Origin: Symbiodinium natans
Taxonomy: Eukaryota > Sar > Dinophyceae > Suessiales > Symbiodiniaceae
Direction of reading: 5' to 3'
Assembly: GCA_905221605.1 (NCBI GenBank)
Contig: CAJNDS010000291.1
Coordinates: 41,545 to 105,544, forward strand
Length of the DNA stretch: 64,000 bases
Part shown: in pieces, positions 20,285-31,476 of the stretch
Numbering within the stretch: the first letter of the stretch is position 1
Layout: every line of letters starts with the position of its first letter
Position numbers and translations under genes: made by a program
The notes under the pieces: generated by a model
The model's database searches: none
Told to the model about the DNA's origin: nothing
What the model saw: only the letters and a program-made list of their open reading frames with translations

Positions 20285-20463
20285 CTCATCTTTGTAAAAG
20301 ATATTGCCAGCCACAGCCCTGTCGCGTGATCGTTCAACCGACATTCGCTGGCTAGATCCCTCAAATTCAGTCCCGCGTCGCTGTCCCAGTCCCCGTCCAT
20401 GTACGATTCCCCCAGCGCAAGTCCACCACCGAAAAGCACTCTCCGAAGCACTGTGTCCTTGCC
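20285..20463 (-). CDS. Cyclopropane-fatty-acyl-phospholipid synthase-like exon, N-terminal part
   Basis: The minus strand reads VLRRVLFGGGLALGESYMDG, followed by DWDSD and LNLRDL. This matches the conserved N-terminal signature of cyclopropane/mycolic acid synthases (RVL...GSLGLGESYMDGWWD), which methylate double bonds of membrane lipids using S-adenosylmethionine. A possible acceptor lies just upstream of the AAGG at 20463. The catalytic methyltransferase part (DIGCGWGG and later motifs) is not visible downstream to 19160, so this is one exon of a gene with long introns, or a gene fragment. The start is unknown. Confidence 0.55.
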
Positions 20464-20749
20464 TTGGCAACTTGGGGTTAAGGGCAACCGACATTTTGAG
20501 CAGAATCGTGCAAGCGATGGATGCATGGTGCAAAGACACTACACAAATTGCTTCTTAATCAGGCTTGCGAGCGGCGCAGAAACCAGCGCACTGGCGGAAG
20601 TTTGTCCCCCTGCACCTTCCAGTCTTCCGTGGACTGGGCCAACTACAATAAGTTTACAGCCTATAGACTACGCTGATTAGCTGAGCGGATCTGAGCTGAC
20701 ATCTTGGAGAGTAGCACCCACTAGCATTCCACCGGAAAGCCAGCCTGAC

Positions 20750-21262
20750 TTACCAGTGACAAACAACAGTGGTCGCGCGGAAGCATATAGAGGCCTTTAG
20801 AGGCCACGGTGGCCACAGCTTTGCGCCAAGGAGCATACCAATGGATGTCTTCGTCTGACTTGCCACGCAGGACAAGGTTATGAGACGAGCCGCTAGCCAC
20901 CTCCTCAGGGTCTCATTTTGGGGGCCACAGATCCTTCGAAAGTCCTCTGCTTCTCCAGATTTTGGTCTCGTATGCAGGTTGACCGGGGAGCCCAAGTTGT
21001 TCATTGAAAGAAGCGGGGTTCTGCAGTCCTGGCTGATGTCCGTATCAGGGCTCACGTCGATGATCTGAATATTGGTGTACTTCTGGATGAGGGTGCGCAA
21101 AGCATCGTCATTGGCCTGTCCAGTGTCCGAAGATCCGAAACCATATCCCAAGACACGAGGCAAGTTTCGACCCTTCACCCCCCAGGAGCGCTCAAGTCCA
21201 GATCTACCAGAACCCAGAACCACCTGCAGACCCACACCATAACTCCACTGGAAGACCCCCAC
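20750..21262 (-). CDS. Hypothetical open frame, possible exon
   Basis: A 170-codon minus-strand frame lies upstream of the synthase-like exon. The middle (around ALRTLIQKYTNIQIIDVSPD) looks protein-like, but the ends look like intron. No family was recognised and no splice partner resolved. It may be an exon of the same gene or a chance frame. Confidence 0.3.
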   Translation of the reverse strand: MGVFQWSYGVGLQVVLGSGRSGLERSWGVKGRNLPRVLGYGFGSSDTGQANDDALRTLIQKYTNIQIIDVSPDTDISQDCRTPLLSMNNLGSPVNLHTRPKSGEAEDFRRICGPQNETLRRWLAARLITLSCVASQTKTSIGMLLGAKLWPPWPLKASICFRATTVVCHW

Positions 21263-21689
21263 CTAACAGTACAAACTCCATTCTAAACCGGAAGCCGTGA
21301 AATTGGAACTGGTCATCTTAAAACTAATTGTGTGGGGCTGCACCCTCCTGACTAACTTTTCTGTTCTGAATCTAGTCGGCAAATCACACGGACAACAAGG
21401 ACCCAACAACAGTTTTGCGGCAAAAGCCCATCTGCCACTTCGGGAGCATGCTACGAGCATCCCTTCCGGAAGTCTTGCCAACAGTGCTGCAAAGCAAAAT
21501 GAAACTCACTGATACTGATACTCCAGCATGGACACTCGACATGCGCAGCTCTTCGGAGAAAAGTGCGATTAGCAACTATCTACACAACCAACCCCCCTCA
21601 CTTTTCCTAGCCACTTGCCAACCTTAGCGTAACAAGAGTGCTTCTCCAGCTTCTTTCCTATTCATCGACATGCCCAAGTCCTTCCTTGA

Positions 21690-21850
21690 TTAGTCGCTTG
21701 AGTATTCCAAGCTGCCTCTGTGTTGAAGAACTGCAGGCCCAGGAAGACAAACGCCGCACCAAAGACGGCGACAAACGGGGATGCTGCATAAATGGCCTTT
21801 GGGTTTGGGGGTCCACTTGCATGTTTTGGATACTTTGGATTTGGCATCTA
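21690..21850 (-). CDS. Probable exon with one membrane segment
   Basis: The minus-strand frame reads PNPKAIYAASPFVAVFGAAF followed by VFLGLQFF, a 20-residue hydrophobic helix flanked by polar sequence. The composition differs from shadow frames around it. It is likely an exon of a membrane protein; family and splice sites are not resolved. Confidence 0.35.
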
Positions 21851-22670
21851 GTTTCGAGTTGCCCGGCTATCGCTGCAGGGCACTGGGTATGGCGAGGCTT
21901 GGCAAGGTGAAGCTGCTTTAGGTCTGTGCAGGTCTCAAGCTTCAACGGATGTCAACGCAGAAGTGAAGCATGAGGATGAGCCCACACTACCCTTTTCTTT
22001 TTTGAGAAGGGGCCGCCGTGGGGGCCTGCGTTTTTCACGGTCTCATTTTCCGGATCTAGATCCCCACTAAAGCAACGGTAACGTAACGACCAAGCTTTTG
22101 TAATCAGGTCTCGTTAGCTCCATCCTTTATGTCTTGCCCTGTCCTACAAGTACACGTGCCCTTCAAGTGTCCCCTGATTCCCGCTAGCCTCGCCCACTAC
22201 CCCGCGGCGGCCAGGTGGCTGGGCGCGGGATCTGCGAACGCCCGACCACCCGCAGTGGTCGAGGCGCCAGTTCTTGGCGGCTTCCGGCAAATATCCGTGG
22301 AGAGGTCTGGCAGCCGATCCGCGGGGCGATCCGCAGTGGGCCTCGTGGTCTTCAGGGTCTGGGATTGATTGCTCTGCAGTACTTTTAGGCATCTTCCGGC
22401 GCGCCGGGTGTTGAGACAGCACACTCACGTCGCAAAACGCAATGAGAAACTACTTGCAGAAATTCCCTGAGTGCTGGCTGCACCAAAGCTTGGCTGAGGA
22501 TCAAGGTGTGTGGGCCCCTTTCCAGTTCATGCTTGGGTTCCCCTGGATTACAATACAAAGCCCTTTATGTACTCCTCTACACATGGAAAAAAGCCTTCCT
22601 CGATTTGCCCTTTCCAGGAATTTGCCCTCCCCATTCCTCCCCGCCCTCCTCTTCCCCAACCATCACGCCA
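21851..22670. other. No recognised gene
   Basis: Only short, Pro/Ser/Arg-rich frames are visible, with no motifs on either strand. Confidence 0.35.
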
Positions 22671-22675
22671 ACAAA

Positions 22676-22681
22676 AGCTGT

Positions 22682-22776
<95 letters not shown>

Positions 22777-22785
22777 TTGTTGTTG

Positions 22786-22825
<40 letters not shown>

Positions 22826-22830
22826 GGTGG
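22676..22830. repeat. (GTTGCT)n hexanucleotide microsatellite
   Basis: About 150 bases of GTTGCT repeats pass into GTTGTT and then GCTGCT runs. All six frames are open as homopolymers or dipeptides (Leu, Ala-Val, Cys, Gln, Ala-Thr), which explains the overlapping 150-230 codon frames here. None is supported as a gene. Confidence 0.95.
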
Positions 22831-24940
22831 GTGTGGGTTTGTGCGGAGTTTTTGGTTCAGTGTTTGTTGTTGGCTTTCGGTCGTTGTTGTTTTCGTCCTC
22901 TCCGATATCCTGTAGATGCGCAGAATCGACATGCCGAAAAAGTCGGTATGTGCAGTATTCGGCGTGGTGCACATACAAAAACATCGGTGCCAGCTGCGTG
23001 TTCGCGACTTGCCATCTTGCGGAAACCACCAGCCCGATTCCACTGTTTCTGCAAACGCCACGCTTTTTTGCTGGGGACTTGCCAGGTCGCGGGAAACCGA
23101 CATGCAGGTTACATGGGCATTTGCAGGCCATCCATTGGCCAAAGCGCCCATGAAAGCACGATGACATCGTTTATGTTACCAAAGCCCGCACGATGATAAG
23201 GTCCATGCTATCAGTGCACCCAAGGGACATCCCTAAACCCACCAGAACAAAAATCCAGCCAAGTAGTGTGCACGTAGCCTGAACATTCTGAAAGAAAAAT
23301 CTCCGCCTGAACTTAATTAACTAATGCGCCGCATAAGCATGCTTGTAACACCGCAACAGTAGTCACATGCGATACGCGCGCTTTGTCAGAAACACAGACA
23401 TGTCCATGGTGATGGTGGAGGTGGGGGGTGGGGTAGGGATTTGGGTGGGGCTGCGGGTCGTCGTGCAGTCGGTGTATTGTTGAGTTACGTGGTTGCGTGG
23501 TTGCGTGGTTGCGTGGCTGAGGTTGTACTTATGACCACAGAAAATCGTTTGAGCACAGTGTTGCACATCATTTGGCAGACTTTAGTAGCCACTCCCGCCT
23601 AGGAAGGTCATCCCAGACTCTCCAGCCAGGACAAACCAGACCACCATGCTGGCCAGACACAAACGTGCCCATCCAAGCTGCTTCAGCCGCGGGGAAACAG
23701 CCCGCATGCCCTTATAAGACTTCCAGAGCACTGACCTCCAGTGCCACTGGGGGGGTGATCCAAGAGGCACTTTGGCCACTTGAAAAATTTCCAAAGCCAC
23801 GGGCACAAGCAACGAGAAAGGCCTTGTGAATGGCGGATTTCAGTCTGAGTTCACTTAGCCGAGTGGTCGAGAGGCCCCATCCGCAACTAGCTGGCTTGGC
23901 GCCAGCCGCTCTTTTTGTTCTGCGTACAATGCAGACAGTGCCTGGTGAGACATGGAGACGTGGCCATGGAAAGCAAGCAGTTCCGGCCGCTGCTCCAGTT
24001 TGAGAGCATACTACTTTTGCTTGAGACTGAATTCTACCTGCTTGGCGTCGCCTACACAAGTGCACTGTTGGCAGCGACTGTAAAGAGACGAGAAGCAGAA
24101 GCTTGGTTGGATCAACTGCCATTCAATGCTCTTCAATCTGATGACAGCCGTACAGCTGGGTGCTGACCACAATGCGTCTTTGCACTCTCATTTCGTGCAT
24201 TCACTGATTGTCAACGAAACACGACGGCCTGCATGGGCATACGAATCAATAGGATGGCATTGGATGGCATAGGGGGCTCGGATTGAGCTGCTTGGAGGTT
24301 CGCAGATGATCGAGGCCACCTCTTCGCAAATGCTCCGACCAGTCAACCTTCAGATTGTTCTTGAGCTGTAGCTACCGAAACCCCTAAACTGGCGTCACCC
24401 TTGGAGCATTCGGATGGGATTGTTGGATGCGGCCAAAGAATTTCAAAAACCCGAGAGCCCATGCTACCATGCAAACCTTTTCCAGTTGGGACTCCATCAT
24501 ATGCGACCCTCAGCAAAACACCCAAAGTGCTTTTGCATCCAATGCACCTTCTCCGATTGTCATCCCGAAAACAATACTGAAAGGCCCCAGCTATAAGCCG
24601 ATCACCCGAAGTCCCTCGCGTCCACGTCACCCTTTTGCCTATCCCTGGGACAACGGAGATGCGAGGATCAGGCGGTTCCCTTCAACCCGCAGCCTTGGTG
24701 CAGCTCGGGAGCTTCGGAAGGGGAGGAAGTTAAGTTATAAGTTTGTGGCAAGTTTGCCACTCAAGGTCTTTCTTTCGATCCGTCTCGACCGGCGCGTTCA
24801 TCAGGGGCTGTGCTTTTTGGCTTAGCAGTTGGACAATGCCGAGATCCTGGCATTGCTGCGATCTGTGCATAGTCCCCGTTGCACTCCCTGTACAGCGACC
24901 GGTGGACCTGCAGGCTTTCCCCCTGTCGGCCGAAGCTAAG
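22831..24940. other. Mostly unrecognised; short GGTTGCGT repeat and a tRNA-like fragment
   Basis: Three copies of GGTTGCGT lie at about 23490-23518. A plus-strand frame at 23915-24166 (83 codons, with a Leu-rich hydrophobic middle) is the most protein-like but is unassigned. The tRNA-like piece at 23854 is listed separately. Confidence 0.3.
23854..23880 (+). tRNA. tRNA-like 5' fragment (Ser/Leu type), not functional
   Basis: TTAGCCGAGTGGTCGAGAGGC resembles the D-arm region of type II tRNAs (Ser or Leu). No matching anticodon arm, T-arm or acceptor partner follows. It is probably a relict or chance match. Confidence 0.25.
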
Positions 24941-24943
24941 TGG

Positions 24944-25048
24944 GGGTTTACGAAAATAAGGGACCCCGATTAAACCCCCCAAATAGTAGGATTCCCTTAC
25001 AATAAAGGACCCCCCCAAGAAGGGTACTCCCGATTTTCGGCAAATACC
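24944..25048. mobile_element. MITE-like hairpin element, copy 1
   Basis: About 105 bp with imperfect terminal inverted repeats: GGGTTTACGAAAAT at the left, and on the right the complement of GGTATTTGCCGAAAAT. The interior has AGGGACCCC, CCCCCAAATAGTAG and AAGGACCCC blocks in the same order as the element at 54517. No clear target duplication was found. Confidence 0.6.
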
Positions 25049-26070
25049 AATTCTGATCACAGTGACAGCCTGGCATTCTTGCCACAACATGCAACAGACG
25101 CCAAGACTTGAAGACTACATTTTATCACTGTATCCGATGGCTCACATGATCCCAAGGGTTCTGCATGTGAAAGACCCTCCTAGACTGGAGCTTCTTCGGC
25201 CTTCAAAGCCTTCTCAAGCTCTCTTGCCCTAAGCCTCCAAAACACGAAGGCAGGTTCAACCCGACGGGTCCCGTGTTCGGAAAGCAAGCCTTAGTACGAA
25301 GTCATCGCGCGCTGATTCAGAATATCATGTTTCGGAAGCAGCGGGGGCAGATTCGGCAAAAAAAGCTGCGCCGCGGATTCGATTTGGGGCTAAGTTTTGA
25401 GAGGTTGAGCGGTCGGGCAGGAAGGAGATGGGAAGGAGATGGGGGAGGGTGGAGAGGGGGGCAGATTCTGCGTCGCGATGTTTCTTCGCCATGGTTTCTG
25501 AGTCGTAGTGGTACAGTAGTAATGGTTTCTCAGGAAAGGGGGAATGAGGGAATGATCAGGCCGGGAGTGGTCTTTTCCAAAGGGACTTACTCACAATTTC
25601 TTATTGGAGTTCCGAGCCCGCCAATTGTTAAAGCAGCGTTCGCTTCACCCATGGGACACAGCAGCCTTCTCTTTGATAATGAGCTCCAGTGACGTCTTGG
25701 TCTCGCCATCGTAGGCTGACACCTCGAGGGGCAATCCTCTGGAAATTAACTTCTTTATGGACGTGGATCCTTAGTGGATTACATTAACATTCAGGGCCTG
25801 ATGTAGTTGGCTTTGTCGTCGAGCTGTTGTGGGGCTGGGCAATGCTTGCACGTACGACATGCACGTCGGCTTCAGGCCTAGGACTAGTCATTCATCGGAG
25901 GGCGTGCAATGGCGTGCACCTACCTGCCCAACACCAAACTTCACGTGCCAAAGCCTTCATATGAAGCCTTAAACATGAGAAACCTCACATCTTGCAAGAC
26001 CTGACAAACTCAATCGAAAACATCCAAGGACACCCGAAACTTGAACTGAACACGCTAGACCCGGCACACC
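25049..26070. other. No recognised gene
   Basis: Includes a G-rich block at 25420-25470. The plus-strand frame 25273-25692 owes its length to purine-rich sequence and has no motif. Confidence 0.35.
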
Positions 26071-26072
26071 CT

Positions 26073-26113
26073 CAGGATCCCCTGACTGTTTGGGGGATCC
26101 TCTTTAAAGTCAA
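26073..26113. repeat. Hairpin repeat, CAGGATCC...TTTAAAGTCA type, copy 1
   Basis: GGATCCCC and GGGGGATCC form a short stem around TGACTGTTT, followed by TCTTTAAAGTCA. The same arrangement occurs at 63792-63831. A diverged CAGGATCCC...GACTGTTCAGG version lies at about 26231-26263. Confidence 0.6.
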
Positions 26114-26261
26114 AGTCCGGGCGTCGTAAGAACAATCCACGCGGCGCGCCTTTAAAAAAGATGCTGGGCATCGCTGCCCCTTTTAAACTCCTCCCTATTA
26201 AAATCATATAAGCCCCCGGGGCCGTGTAAATCAGGATCCCATCCACGCCTCGACTGTTCAG

Positions 26262-26390
26262 GGGGGGGGGGGGGGGGCCTACCCATTAAAGGCCCTCAAA
26301 CGGGTTCCAGACATTCAGTGTTCGGCCGTCCGTGGACATCTCTAGCCTCGGAAGGGCGACAAATAGGGCTGTGTGAAGGGGGGGGGGGGT
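26262..26390. repeat. Poly-G tracts
   Basis: Two G runs (about 26262-26277 and 26379-26389) are separated by ordinary sequence. They are candidates for G-quadruplex or assembly slippage. Confidence 0.85.
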
Positions 26391-29300
26391 TTGAACTCTG
26401 GGCTCAATTCGAGATTTTGCTTCAGGCCTTGAGTACTCAGGGCTTAATGAGACGCCAAAAATTCGGATCTTTTCGGGACTAAACCCTGAAACGGTTCAGC
26501 GTCTGAAGCTTTTGGGCTTCACGTTCTGCCAGTTTCAGACCCCACCAGAGACTGCGCTAAACCCTACCCCCCTGAAGGCATCTGGTACTCTGAGCAAAGG
26601 GCAAGTAGTAGGTCTCACCTGAAGCAGGTCACGTCTACGGCTGACCGTAGTCCGCGTGGACATGAACACAAATGCGGAAGCTGCGCAACGAAGTGTGCCT
26701 GAAAGATCCTCTAATCTCGCTTAATCAGTTTCCAAAGGCCTCATGCTCGAAACGCCCCTACAGAGTCTGAGTCTGAGCGCAGTGCCGATGCGCAAGCCTT
26801 CCTTGAGCACGAACCTGCGATCTTCCTGGCAGATGGACAATCTTCTGGAAGCTTGAGGGGAGAGGCTTTGTGCTTTTCTCTTGGGCTTTAGAGCTCCATG
26901 ATCGAAGAAAAGGACCCCCGAAGAATCCTTCATCATGTTCCCACCAGTCCCCAGAGCGGCGTCAGACAGACTCTTTGGGTTTAGGGTTTAGGGTTCAGGG
27001 GTTTAGATGCCTCCTCCGCAGTGGGGGACGCCCCGCCGCGGGTTGGAGACTGCGCGCTGGCAGACATCACATCTGACCTGGAACTGGGGTCGTTTTTTTT
27101 GCTTTCAGGGCTTCACCCGCAACACCTTAGAGCTTAAAAGCTTATGCTTGGGCGCCTTGGGAAACTTTGGTTTCAGGGCTGCACGTTCTCAACCGCTCTG
27201 CTTAAGTTTGGCCCTTGGGGTCAGGAGATGTTCTCAATTGCAGCTATTGCCACACATACTCAAAAGACACGCAGAGGGTATGGGTCCCAGTTCGTAGAAC
27301 GAAGTAAGTATACGTTTGGTTGCCAGTTTTCTGGGAATGCCCCAAGGCCTTGGACCTCAAGGAATCTTGCAGGAGTGGTGGACTGGCCCATCGAGTTTGG
27401 CTGGAAGGGTACTCATAATTAAGGCATGGTCAGCAATGTCAGAGATGCGAGCAAAAAACTCTCAAACCATGGTCATCAATCCTGGGTGCGCAGCCCATCC
27501 GGAGCTATTTGCATCATCACCTGGGGATTCCAACATCCCTGCCCCTCTGCTGAACGTGAAAAAGAAACCGCGGGAAGAATGCTGTACGCTTCATAGTTCG
27601 CTTGTAAGTATAAACTCACACGCTTTGTTCATGACATCACTATATAGTGCAGGCGGCCTGCGATTGACAGGTTCTATAGGGCTTTGAGACAGGATTTTCG
27701 AAGAGGAGATCATTTGTGGCGTTCATGTGACGCCCGTTTTAATCTTAATTCACGCTTAGACGGCGTAGACTTGTAATATAATGTTACGGGCGCGCGAGCA
27801 CAGCTCACTTCTGAACGTGTAACCGCCAGTCTAGTTTCCTGGCTCATGATTCCAAGGTGCTACACGGACATAGCTGGAGAACGAAGGATGCGCTTTGAAG
27901 AAACCTCAATCCATAAGTGAACTGGATGTTGGGTTCCTTGTCAGGAGAGCTCCTGTCACGTAGAAAGACTCACGATGGCACGGTTGCTGTGTTGGGTTCC
28001 TTCCTGGGGGTCAAGTGATAGATCACATGTTGCGTTCTTGAGCTTCTTCTAGGGTCTCAAGGTGTGACAGGGAGGTAAGATTTTGAGTTCATTAGGTGAA
28101 TAAAGTGTTAGGCTTGTAGGCCTCTGGGGCAAAGCTGGTTTCAGCCGAGGGGCACTCGGGGCACTCCGACCCCTGGACATCCGGGTGACGACTGGATAGG
28201 CACAACCTGACAGGACATGCTGTGTCCTGAACATTCCTGAACCTCAAACAATCCCACAAATCCCACCAATCTCCATCTTTGTCACAAAACAAATATCTTG
28301 AACATCGTGGCTCTGGGCATGACAGAGACCTTGTTTCCCATTGCCAGCTACACCCATCATTCGACATGCTTGCCGAGCACTGCCGGAAGGGCCCTGGCAA
28401 TTCTTGAGGTGGACGGCGCTCTTCTGATAATTCTCCTGTGGCAATGCTGGACCAAACAGAAACAAGAAAGTCATGCAAAAGCTTCTCGCTAGATGCTGCT
28501 CTGAAGTCATGACCTGAAGAGACTTCATCATGACTTCTGCTGTTGTTTAACAGCAGTCCAGTGTTCAGGGCTCTGTTTGTTTAAAGCCCTCATTAACCGG
28601 CTTCGAGGGGCATAGAACCCCAGTCTGAAAGCCCCAAACCCTTCTGACCCCAAATAGATTGAGCTCAGGGCACCGGGTTTACAATGAACTCCTTCCAGAA
28701 AAGTTGATCACCTGGATGTTATCCCCCTCAATTTCTCAGAATAGGTCAAGATCAGTTTATTGCATAGGGCGCCCTACTCTGTTCAGGGGGGCGGCCGGAA
28801 GTGTTGCCTGCAGCAACATTACGCACTATTCCCCTGGAGCTATAAGATACTTTTCATGTCCACTTTTCCGATGTACTTAGTACTTTGCAAATCTGAGGTC
28901 TGCATTAGGAGCGCTCGCTTCTATGCAACAGCATGGCAGGCAGCTTTCAGGCCAACCCATGTCCCTGCGGAGAACTCCTGTCAAAGCAAGAATTGTAGTT
29001 CGGATATTCGGGTTGAAAGATTTTATGTTCAAAGCTTGCAGATCCTCCCACTTCTTGTGGCTGTAGACCGGCTGCACCTGGCAATGCGTCCCCCACTACA
29101 CCACACTCTCGGTCTCAATTGGGGGCCATGTGAGAACTGGCCGTTGCAATCCATGAAGCTGTTGGCAGCGGAGTACGAGCCCTGGTTCGCAACCCTATGT
29201 AAGCTCTCCTGCAAGTTCGCGCAGAAGAGACTTGGGCCCGTGAGGTCTGGAGCCTTCGATCTTTCCTGCCCAGGACCTGCAACTGTTGGCAGGCACGCCG

Positions 29301-30800
29301 GATTCTTCGCGAAACTTGAGCTTAGCGCGAGCGCGAAGGGCTCTAAACTTAGGATTTGCTTGCACGGCTGAGGCCGCCCCCGGTTCCCAAGTTCTGGTCC
29401 TCACACCTTTCTGTACCAAAGCGAGAGCAATCGTTGATCTTTGGCTACCGAGCCGTCTGCCTGACAGAATTTGAATTGTGAAGACATGAAAATGGGACAT
29501 GCTCTCGACTCTTTCGGAAAGTTTCGAGACCCTTGCAGCCCTTGCGCCGAGCCAGACTGCATATCACCCCGTTGGCGTTCGCATTAAACGCCTACTCTGC
29601 ACAGGTCAGGTGAGCTTCATGCTTTGCTTGAAGCCCATCTCTGAGTGCTCACAGCTGATTTCAGCTGCCAGTCTCTGCCCAATAAGACTGAGCTCCTGTC
29701 TTTGAGGAGATGCGCGCAGGGCTGCCAAGGATTCTGGGATGTCCACGAAACTTCAGATCCCTTTTCAGTGCCCTTGTGTGAGATGGCTGCTTGATACCGT
29801 TCATTTCTCCTCTGCGGAGCTATGCACCTGTAGTTTACGGAATGTTGACAAGGAACGCCAAGAAGGAGTGGATGGCAGTACAGTATTTCGATGTGGTTAG
29901 TGCATTGCTGGATATTGTGGGAACATCACACATATCACACCACCCGAAACGCCCCCCGTGAGGGCTTTCTTTGCTTGGCGCTTGGGAGCCCCTTGCAATA
30001 TCAGAGACTGAGGCGGGCCAGCACTGGATGGTGGAAAGACCCTGGTGCAGCGCTGTTGGGGAAGTTGATCTGGGCGAACGGCCTGTGAATTGCGGAGCAC
30101 TTTGTGGGGATTTGGATGAAGGGCTGCTCTCGGCTTTGGATTTGCGGATGTTGTTGTGCGTCCACAGGTTCCGTTGTATGTCGTGATCTGTTAGAGAATC
30201 TAGGAATATCTAGGAGCTTGAGCTTAGTCATGTGAGAGCTTGTGCGAGCAGATCTTTGGCCATTCGGAATCATTGCCGATTGAATCTGCTGGGCTGTGGG
30301 CCTTTCCTATTCATGAGACTTCAGAATTTTCAATTCGTTCAGAACTTCGTTTTTCAGGGTGCAGCGCAGATCAGTGGAACCCCTAAAGGAAGCACGCCGC
30401 AAGCGCGGAACAACGTGCAAATTTCCGCGGAACAACAATGTTAATTTACGTGCCTGTGACAGACTCGCACAATTGGCCAAAACTCCCCAAACACCCTGTC
30501 AGCCTCGCTGCCCATGCCGAAGAAAGCGGGATTTCTATCAACGTTCCACCGAGCGGCGGTGCATGAGTGAAATCTCCACTGAGTGATCGGTATTCCTTGG
30601 CTCGGCAAATGGCAACTTTGGCTTTGAGGCTGGCCCCATCTGCTTCGGCCTTCACAGCTTTGACTAGTGACACCACGACTTGAAGTATTGCATCTGAACT
30701 GACGGAGCGTCATCGTCACGTATCAGATCCTTGGCTCAGGCAGGAGAACTCTTCACTGTCCCGAAGCCGGGTTTGGCAGCAAAACTTTGAAATCACAACG
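26391..30800. other. No confident gene; one small TTTAGGG island and two short hairpins
   Basis: GGGTTTAGGGTTTAGGG lies near 26977. Perfect 10-bp arms GAAGTCATGA/TCATGACTTC frame about 28502-28536, and CTGCTGTT/AACAGCAG follow directly. A plus-strand stretch at about 29080-29230 looks weakly coding. No domain was recognised on either strand. Confidence 0.35.
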
Positions 30801-30808
30801 CTCTTACC

Positions 30809-31468
30809 TTGGGTTCGGCCGGTCCACAGTAACAGTCAAATAACGCCGTGGCCTTATAACACACAGGCCAAAAAGTAGCACCAGGAACCCCAGTCAATTT
30901 TAGCATTTACCGGGTGCTTCTTTTTGTGGGTCTGCTGGTGGTGACTGCTAGTCACATAGCAACAGAAATAGCACCAGAAATAGCACCAGAAATAGCACAA
31001 ACAATAGCACAAAAAATAGCACCAGGCATATAGCACCAGGAATAGCACAAACAATAGCACCAGAAATAGCACCAGGAATCCCAGTCAAAAGTTTAGCAGC
31101 TTAGCATTTACCGGGTGCTGTTGTTTGTGGGTCTGCTGATGGTGACTGGTAGTCACATAGCACCAGAAACAGCACCAGAAATAGCACAAACAATAGCACA
31201 AAAAATAGCACCAGAAATAGCACCAGGAATAGCACAAACAATTGCACCAGAAATAGCACCAGGAATAGCACAAAAAATAGCACCAGAAATAGCACCAGGA
31301 ATAGCACCAGGAATAGCACAAAAAATAGCACCAGAAATAGCACCAGGAATAGCACCAGGAATAGCACCAGGAATAGCAGGAATCCCAGTCAATTTTTGGG
31401 CATTTACCGGGTGCTTTTATTTGTGGGTCTGCTGGTGGTGACTGTTAGTGTGGACCGGCCGAACCCTA
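30809..31468. mobile_element. hAT-like MITE with 8-bp target site duplication
   Basis: The 660-bp element is flanked by CTCTTACC at 30801-30808 and 31469-31476, an exact 8-bp direct repeat. Its ends are inverted repeats of 29 bp with two mismatches. The left starts TTGGGTTCGGCCGGTCCAC and the right end, read inward, starts TAGGGTTCGGCCGGTCCAC. An 8-bp duplication and a TAGGG terminus fit the hAT superfamily. There is no transposase inside. The interior has three copies of a roughly 75-bp block (from about 30885, 31078 and 31383, with ATTTACCGGGTGCTT and GTGGGTCTGCTG), separated by arrays of 12-13-bp AATAGCACCAG(A/G) repeats. Confidence 0.8.
30955..31380. repeat. 12-bp AATAGCAC minisatellite inside the MITE
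   Basis: Two arrays (about 30957-31075 and 31160-31380) of AATAGCACCAGA, AATAGCACCAGG, AATAGCACAAAC and AATAGCACAAAA variants. Because the period is a multiple of three, long low-complexity frames are open on both strands and should not be called genes. Confidence 0.95.
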
Positions 31469-31476
31469 CTCTTACC

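Noticed and set aside
20260-20680. Plus-strand frames opposite the synthase-like exon
   Set aside because: No motifs; the minus strand carries the recognisable signature.
22442-23196. Poly-Leu, poly-Cys, poly-Gln and Ala-Val proteins of 150-230 residues
   Set aside because: All frames are open because of the GTTGCT hexamer repeat.
30854-31441. CRISPR-like array
   Set aside because: The 12-13-bp repeats are contiguous without unique spacers, sit inside a MITE, and the context is eukaryotic.
31085-31441. Repetitive Ala-Pro-Glu-Ile or Leu-Phe-Leu-Val proteins
   Set aside because: The repeat period is a multiple of three, so frames stay open without selection.
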